A stretch of DNA of 64,000 nucleotides from Rhizobium sp. NLR16a (GTDB lineage: Bacteria; Pseudomonadota; Alphaproteobacteria; Rhizobiales; Rhizobiaceae). The notes under the pieces were generated by a model. It was not told the origin of the DNA, did not search any database, and saw only the letters and a list, made by a program, of their open reading frames with translations. The position numbers were made by a program, and so were the translations under genes. Below are positions 61,665-64,000 of this stretch, one piece after another (position 1 is the first letter of the stretch; every line of letters starts with the position of its first letter). The stretch lies in the NCBI RefSeq assembly GCF_017948245.1, contig NZ_CP072865.1:2381501-2445500 (forward strand), written 5' to 3'.

Positions 61665-62834
61665 CTAAGCCGCCAGCGCCCGCAATGGATGCAGGGTGCC
61701 GTCGCTATACACGAACTGGCCGGCGCGGAAGGTGGCGCGGATGCGGTTGATCTCGCCCCGCTCGACGACGACCAGATCGGCGCGCTGACCGATGGCGATT
61801 TCGCCGCGATCGGAGAGTCCTGCGGAGCGGGCCGCGTTGCCGGTCGCCATGGCGACGGCGGCCGGCAGGCCGCCTTCCACCGTGTCGGCGAGCTTGAAGA
61901 TGCCGGGTACGAAGGCGGCCGGGTGATAATCGGCGGCGATGACGCCGAGCAGGCCGGCCCTGGCGGCATCGAGCGCGCTGAGATTGCCCGACATCGACTG
62001 GCCGCGCAGCGCGTTCGGCGCGCCCATCAGCGTCCAGAGGCCGCGGCGGCGCGCTTCTTCGGCCGCGGGTGCGGTGACCGGAAACTCGCTGATGGTGACG
62101 CCGAGATCGTGCATTTCTGCGACCTTCTCGACGCTGTCGTCGTCATGCGAGGCGAGCGACAGCTTGTGCTTCAGCGACAGCGCGACGATCTCCCGCAGCT
62201 GGGCCTCGATGTCAGGATTGCTGCGCATGGCGATGCGCTTGGCGACGATCTCAGCGGCCATCTCCTCGGAGATGGCGCGGCGCTCGGAAATGCTGAGGAT
62301 ATAGCTCTGCAGGTTGTTGTACTGGCCCTGGCCCGGCGTGTGGTCCGTCAGCGAAACCATGTCGATCTGGTGGGCATTCAGCAGGCGCTCGAGCGCAGGT
62401 GCTGCGCCGACATTGGTGATTTCATAGCGGGCGTGAACGCGGTGGTCGATCAGCAGATCGTTACGCAGACGGTTGATGCCCTCGATCACCGCCGAAGTCG
62501 TCTCCAGCGAGCGGACATGGCCGTAGACGCTTTCGGTGGCGAAGGAGACCGCGGCAAAGGCGGTGGTCACACCGGCAGCGGCAAGTTTCTTGTCGAGCTC
62601 GTGGATGCCGAAATCGATCGGCATCGTCGCGTTCGGCCGCGGCGCGATCTCGCGCTCGATCATGTCGCCGTGCAGGTCGACGAAGCCCGGCATCAGCAGC
62701 CGCCCGCCGCCATCGATCGCAGCCCCGGCAACCGGCTCCGGCCGGATTTCGGCGATGGCGCCGTCCTCAACACGCACGGAACCTTCGCTCACCACCTCGT
62801 CTGGGAGAACGAGGGTGAAATTGCTGAGCCACAT
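61665..62834 (-). CDS. phnM: Alpha-D-ribose 1-methylphosphonate 5-triphosphate diphosphatase
   Basis: 389 residues from the ATG at 62834 (CAGGAGAAAG upstream). Amidohydrolase-fold enzyme of the C-P lyase pathway that releases pyrophosphate. LLMPGFVDLHGDMIEREIAPRP gives the metal-binding HxD-type motif; SLTDHTPGQGQY, SLASHDDDSVEKV and GVIAADYHPAAFVPGIFKLAD supply further histidines and aspartates. The C-terminal strand domain (GEIAIGQRADLVVVERG) is complete. No other phn genes are in the window, so its partners must be elsewhere or it has a separate role. Confidence 0.92.
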   Translation of the reverse strand: MWLSNFTLVLPDEVVSEGSVRVEDGAIAEIRPEPVAGAAIDGGGRLLMPGFVDLHGDMIEREIAPRPNATMPIDFGIHELDKKLAAAGVTTAFAAVSFATESVYGHVRSLETTSAVIEGINRLRNDLLIDHRVHARYEITNVGAAPALERLLNAHQIDMVSLTDHTPGQGQYNNLQSYILSISERRAISEEMAAEIVAKRIAMRSNPDIEAQLREIVALSLKHKLSLASHDDDSVEKVAEMHDLGVTISEFPVTAPAAEEARRRGLWTLMGAPNALRGQSMSGNLSALDAARAGLLGVIAADYHPAAFVPGIFKLADTVEGGLPAAVAMATGNAARSAGLSDRGEIAIGQRADLVVVERGEINRIRATFRAGQFVYSDGTLHPLRALAA

Positions 62835-62980
62835 GGGCTTTCTCCTGACTGCATCCGATGATCGACAAACCGCAGCGGATAGAACCGCTTCGTGACAAAC
62901 GTATGAATTTTCGAGCGCTGGCGGCTCAATGCCGGAGCCATCATGGGCAATCGAAAGATCACCCCTGACGGCTCGCCCCA

Positions 62981-63571
62981 TTATCTGATCCTATCCCGGT
63001 TCAACGCGGCCCATTGCAAAAGCATGATCGTCTTGGCGTCGAAAATCTCGCCGGTCTCTATCATCCGGGCGGCTTCGTCGAGAGGAATTTCCAGAACCTC
63101 GATGTCCTCATGCTCCTCGTCCAGCCCGCCGCCTTCGGCCACGCGGTCGGCGGTGTCGATCAGGGCTGCGAAGACGTGGACGACTTCGCTGATTGCGCCC
63201 GGCGACATGTAGCATTTGAATAGGAAGCGCGCCTCACGCAGGCGATAGCCGGTCTCCTCCATCGCCTCACGGCGGATCGCCTGTTCGGGATGGTCATCGT
63301 CGAGCAGGCCGGCCGGCACTTCGATCACCCAGGCGGGGTCGCCGTTGAGATGCACGGCAAGACGGAACTGACGGACAAGGACGACGAGATCGCGTTTCGG
63401 ATCATAAAGTAGAATGCAGGCGGCCGGCGTGCGGTGGTAGACCTCCCGCTTCAACCGCTGGGTCGCGCCGTTACGGTCGATATAGTCGAGCAGATAGCTG
63501 GCGAGCCGCGTCCACCCATTCGACAGCGTTTCCTCGCTGACAATCCTTACCCGTGATTTCGGCTGCATCAT
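62981..63571 (-). CDS. Nudix hydrolase (NudK/ADP-sugar type)
   Basis: 196 residues. Central Nudix box GLLDDDHPEQAIRREAMEETGY resembles NudK, which cleaves GDP-mannose; VVLVRQFRLAVHLNGDPAWVIEVPAG precedes it, with the E in EVPAG. The C-terminal tail (MLLQWAALNRDRIR) is typical of this group. The start overlaps the stop of the molybdopterin oxidoreductase gene (ATGATG; TGA inside), so expression is coupled to it. Exact substrate not determined. Upstream of phnM with a 146-bp gap. Confidence 0.88.
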   Translation of the reverse strand: MMQPKSRVRIVSEETLSNGWTRLASYLLDYIDRNGATQRLKREVYHRTPAACILLYDPKRDLVVLVRQFRLAVHLNGDPAWVIEVPAGLLDDDHPEQAIRREAMEETGYRLREARFLFKCYMSPGAISEVVHVFAALIDTADRVAEGGGLDEEHEDIEVLEIPLDEAARMIETGEIFDAKTIMLLQWAALNRDRIR

Positions 63572-64000
63572 GCTGCGTCCTTGCGAAGCCAGACCTTGTT
63601 GTCGTGAACGGCCGCTCCGCCATAGGGCGCGACCGGGTCGGCGCCCGTCAGGACGTTGATGCCCTCGCCGTCGACATGCGCCTTGTTCGGCCAGAGGCCC
63701 TCGGCGATCAGCACGCCCGGCTTCACCTCGGTGGTGATACGGGCATGGATGCGGAGATCACCGCGGCTGTTGCCGATGCGGATGAGATCGCCATGGGCGA
63801 CACCGTTGGCTTCGGCATCGACAGGATTGATCATCACCTCGGGACGGCCTTCTTTCTGACGAGACGTCTTGGTCTCCGAAAAGCTCGAATTCAGGAAGTT
63901 GCGCGCCGGCGACGTGGCGAGACGGAAGGGATGCTCTGGATCGGCAACTTCGATGATATCGACCTGATCGGGGAAGGCCGGCAGTTCGGCATGCGGCCCG
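63568..64000 (-). CDS. Molybdopterin oxidoreductase, C-terminal part; start beyond window
   Basis: Open on the reverse strand from the right edge to a TGA at 63568; 143 residues are visible and no start is present. They form the molydopterin-dinucleotide-binding domain: FRLATSPARNFLNSSFSETKTSRQKEGRPEVMINPVDAEANGVAHGDLIRIGNSRGD, then the barrel end VKPGVLIAEGLWPNKAHVDGEGINVL, with DHNKVWLRKD-like tail. The family includes formate dehydrogenase and biotin sulfoxide-type reductases. The substrate cannot be told from this end. The Nudix gene downstream overlaps by four bases. Confidence 0.85.
   Translation of the reverse strand, partial: GPHAELPAFPDQVDIIEVADPEHPFRLATSPARNFLNSSFSETKTSRQKEGRPEVMINPVDAEANGVAHGDLIRIGNSRGDLRIHARITTEVKPGVLIAEGLWPNKAHVDGEGINVLTGADPVAPYGGAAVHDNKVWLRKDAA

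Noticed and set aside
1..64000. tRNA, rRNA genes and CRISPR arrays
   Set aside because: No tRNA-like cloverleaf with a TTCGA arm, no rRNA sequence and no regularly spaced direct repeats were seen.

Overview
The window reads as chromosomal DNA of a fast-growing rhizobium of the Rhizobium etli / R. leguminosarum type. The base composition is high in G+C and the gene set is typical of Rhizobiales: a bcsN-bcsA cellulose pair, plsX-fabH-ihfA-merR, a metal-variant hemB, an ldtR regulator near an L,D-transpeptidase, bacterial aminoacyl-tRNA-protein transferase, and hdaA beside ppk-ppx. This assignment rests on recognising the proteins by eye; no database search was run. Most of the window is core metabolism and housekeeping.

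Layout, 1-15.7 kb: the 5' part of cellulose synthase bcsA (it runs off the left edge) with bcsN upstream; a DUF1236 secreted protein; a hybrid histidine kinase divergent from a single-domain response regulator; an IS110-family insertion sequence sitting at the stop codon of that regulator; a MITE-like repeat; then the leftward block for a cytochrome bc1 assembly chaperone-like protein, a DUF177 protein, plsX, fabH, ihfA and merR; a BamE lipoprotein; the H+-pumping pyrophosphatase hppA; and nusB and ribH.

15.7-30.9 kb is the accessory part. Small secreted, cupin and GNAT genes lead into a surface-glycan cluster: a GT2 glycosyltransferase, a 790-residue GT2 / radical-SAM / Rossmann fusion, an ATP-grasp ligase coupled to a Gfo/Idh/MocA oxidoreductase, a DegT-type sugar aminotransferase on the other strand, a large two-part putative glycosyltransferase, and rfbC-rfbB-rfbD-rfbA for dTDP-rhamnose. 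It lies exactly between ribH and ribE, genes that are normally adjacent in the glyA-nrdR-ribD-ribE-ribH-nusB order of Rhizobiales, so it looks like an insertion into that operon. This cluster is the best candidate for an undescribed system: together the enzymes could make and transfer a modified, possibly amidated, amino-deoxysugar.

30.9-64 kb: ribE, ribD, nrdR and glyA (leftward); ldtP and ldtR; a DUF6163 membrane protein; hemB; an RDD protein; bpt/ate; a second MITE-like copy in inverted orientation carrying a nested palindrome; an EamA transporter; an SRPBCC protein; parC; an exported protein of unknown function; aspS; a Tat-exported multicopper oxidase; rnd; a membrane class III cyclase; a phytase-like exported protein; the polyphosphate pair ppx and ppk with hdaA and an AI-2E transporter upstream; purM-purN; an AT-rich orphan membrane gene; a lone phnM; a Nudix hydrolase; and the C-terminal end of a molybdopterin oxidoreductase that enters from the right edge. 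I saw no tRNA, rRNA or CRISPR array.
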